From NCBI GenBank assembly GCA_021163905.1, contig JAGGTG010000223.1, positions 1 to 6,521 on the forward strand: DNA of 6,521 nucleotides, given 5' to 3'. The notes below the pieces were generated by a model. It ran no database searches and had not been told where the DNA came from. It was given only the letters and a program-made list of their open reading frames with translations. This document shows positions 6,370-6,521 of this stretch, in pieces. The DNA is from Candidatus Aerophobota bacterium (GTDB lineage: Bacteria > Aerophobota > Aerophobia > Aerophobales > B3-G15). How positions within the stretch are numbered: position 1 is the stretch's first letter; every line of letters starts with the position of its first letter. A program made the translations under genes and the position numbers.

Positions 6370-6426
6370 GCTAATTGAGGGGGCAATGCTTCGCATTTCC
6401 CCCTCAACGCTTGCGCTGCTCCCCCT
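6366..6426 (+). repeat. 61-bp palindromic interspersed repeat, copy 1
   Basis: This copy is identical over all 61 bp to the one at 6461-6521. Its core is a strong stem-loop at 6375-6407: TTGAGGGGG pairs with CCCCCTCAA, then one C/T mismatch, then AATGC pairs with GCATT around a TTC loop. A GC-rich tail follows (CGCTTGCG) and a second CCCCCT run that could compete for the same G-run. It is much more GC-rich than the surrounding intergenic DNA. No open reading frame fits inside. A MITE-like or REP-like element is the most likely class. Confidence 0.8.
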
Positions 6427-6432
6427 TAAATA

Positions 6433-6454
6433 AGGAAAAGTCTAATACTTTCCT
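6433..6454. repeat. Imperfect hairpin in the spacer between the two 61-bp repeats
   Basis: AGGAAAAGT (6433-6441) pairs with ACTTTCCT (6447-6454) with one bulged A and a 5-nt loop (CTAAT). It fills most of the 34-bp spacer at 6427-6460. No T-run follows on either strand that would make it a convincing terminator. Confidence 0.4.
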
Positions 6455-6460
6455 ATAGAA

Positions 6461-6521
6461 TCAAGCTAATTGAGGGGGCAATGCTTCGCATTTCCCCCTC
6501 AACGCTTGCGCTGCTCCCCCT
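6461..6521 (+). repeat. 61-bp palindromic interspersed repeat, copy 2 (at the window edge)
   Basis: It is identical to the copy at 6366-6426, in the same orientation, starting 95 bp later. The stem-loop core is at 6470-6502. The window ends exactly where the similarity to copy 1 would end, so the true right boundary and any further copies cannot be seen. Confidence 0.8.

Noticed and set aside
6242..6433. Plus-strand open frame across the nucleotidyltransferase start and the first repeat.
   Set aside because: It overlaps the well-supported mntA start, the promoter and the palindromic repeat; its composition follows the repeat rather than a protein.
6366..6521. CRISPR-like arrangement: identical repeats with a 34-bp spacer.
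   Set aside because: The repeat is 61 bp, far longer than CRISPR repeats. Only two full copies are visible, a third partial copy stands alone 6.3 kb away, the spacer is itself palindromic, and no cas gene is present.

Overview
The window carries one gene cluster, all on the minus strand: a two-gene nucleotidyltransferase/HEPN toxin-antitoxin pair (type VII, MntA/HepT-like) followed 49 bp downstream by one very large gene for a secreted, multi-domain, immunoglobulin-like surface protein of 1773 residues. The three genes cover about 95% of the bases. No plus-strand gene is credible.

Organism: base composition is moderate (low-to-mid 40s % GC by eye). The giant protein has a Sec signal peptide, FlgD-type Ig modules with NPFSPNGDG-like motifs, DNTPP-type linkers and a C-terminal FlgD/sorting-domain-like end. 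This combination is common in poorly cultured Gram-negative lineages (candidate phyla such as Desantisbacteria, Omnitrophota or Aerophobota-like groups). That placement is a guess from protein style; there is no marker gene here.

Layout in transcription order (right to left). 6366-6521: two identical 61-bp palindromic repeats in direct orientation, 95 bp apart, with a small imperfect hairpin between them. 6341-6369: a good sigma70-type promoter (TTGACT, 17 bp, TAAAAT) whose -35 box borrows TTGA from the edge of the repeat. 5872-6297: MNT-type nucleotidyltransferase, GTG start. 5443-5865: HEPN (HepT-like) protein with an intact R-x4-H-x-Y motif. 5394-5442: 49-bp gap with a ribosome binding site and a small inverted repeat, but no visible promoter or terminator. 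72-5393: the giant secreted protein. 22-58: a third, truncated and diverged copy of the palindromic repeat just past the giant gene's stop codon, in the same orientation as the other two.

How it fits together: the MNT protein is expected to AMPylate and neutralise the HEPN RNase, by analogy with characterised MntA/HepT pairs. The giant protein is probably exported and anchored or displayed as a calcium-stabilised adhesin or stalk; no enzymatic domain is visible. With no separate promoter in view, the giant gene may be co-transcribed with the toxin-antitoxin pair, and the whole cluster lies between direct copies of the same repeat. The most unusual points are the repeat family and its link to the promoter, the coupling of the toxin-antitoxin pair to a surface-protein gene, and two EF-hand-like loops inserted into only one copy of a triplicated module.
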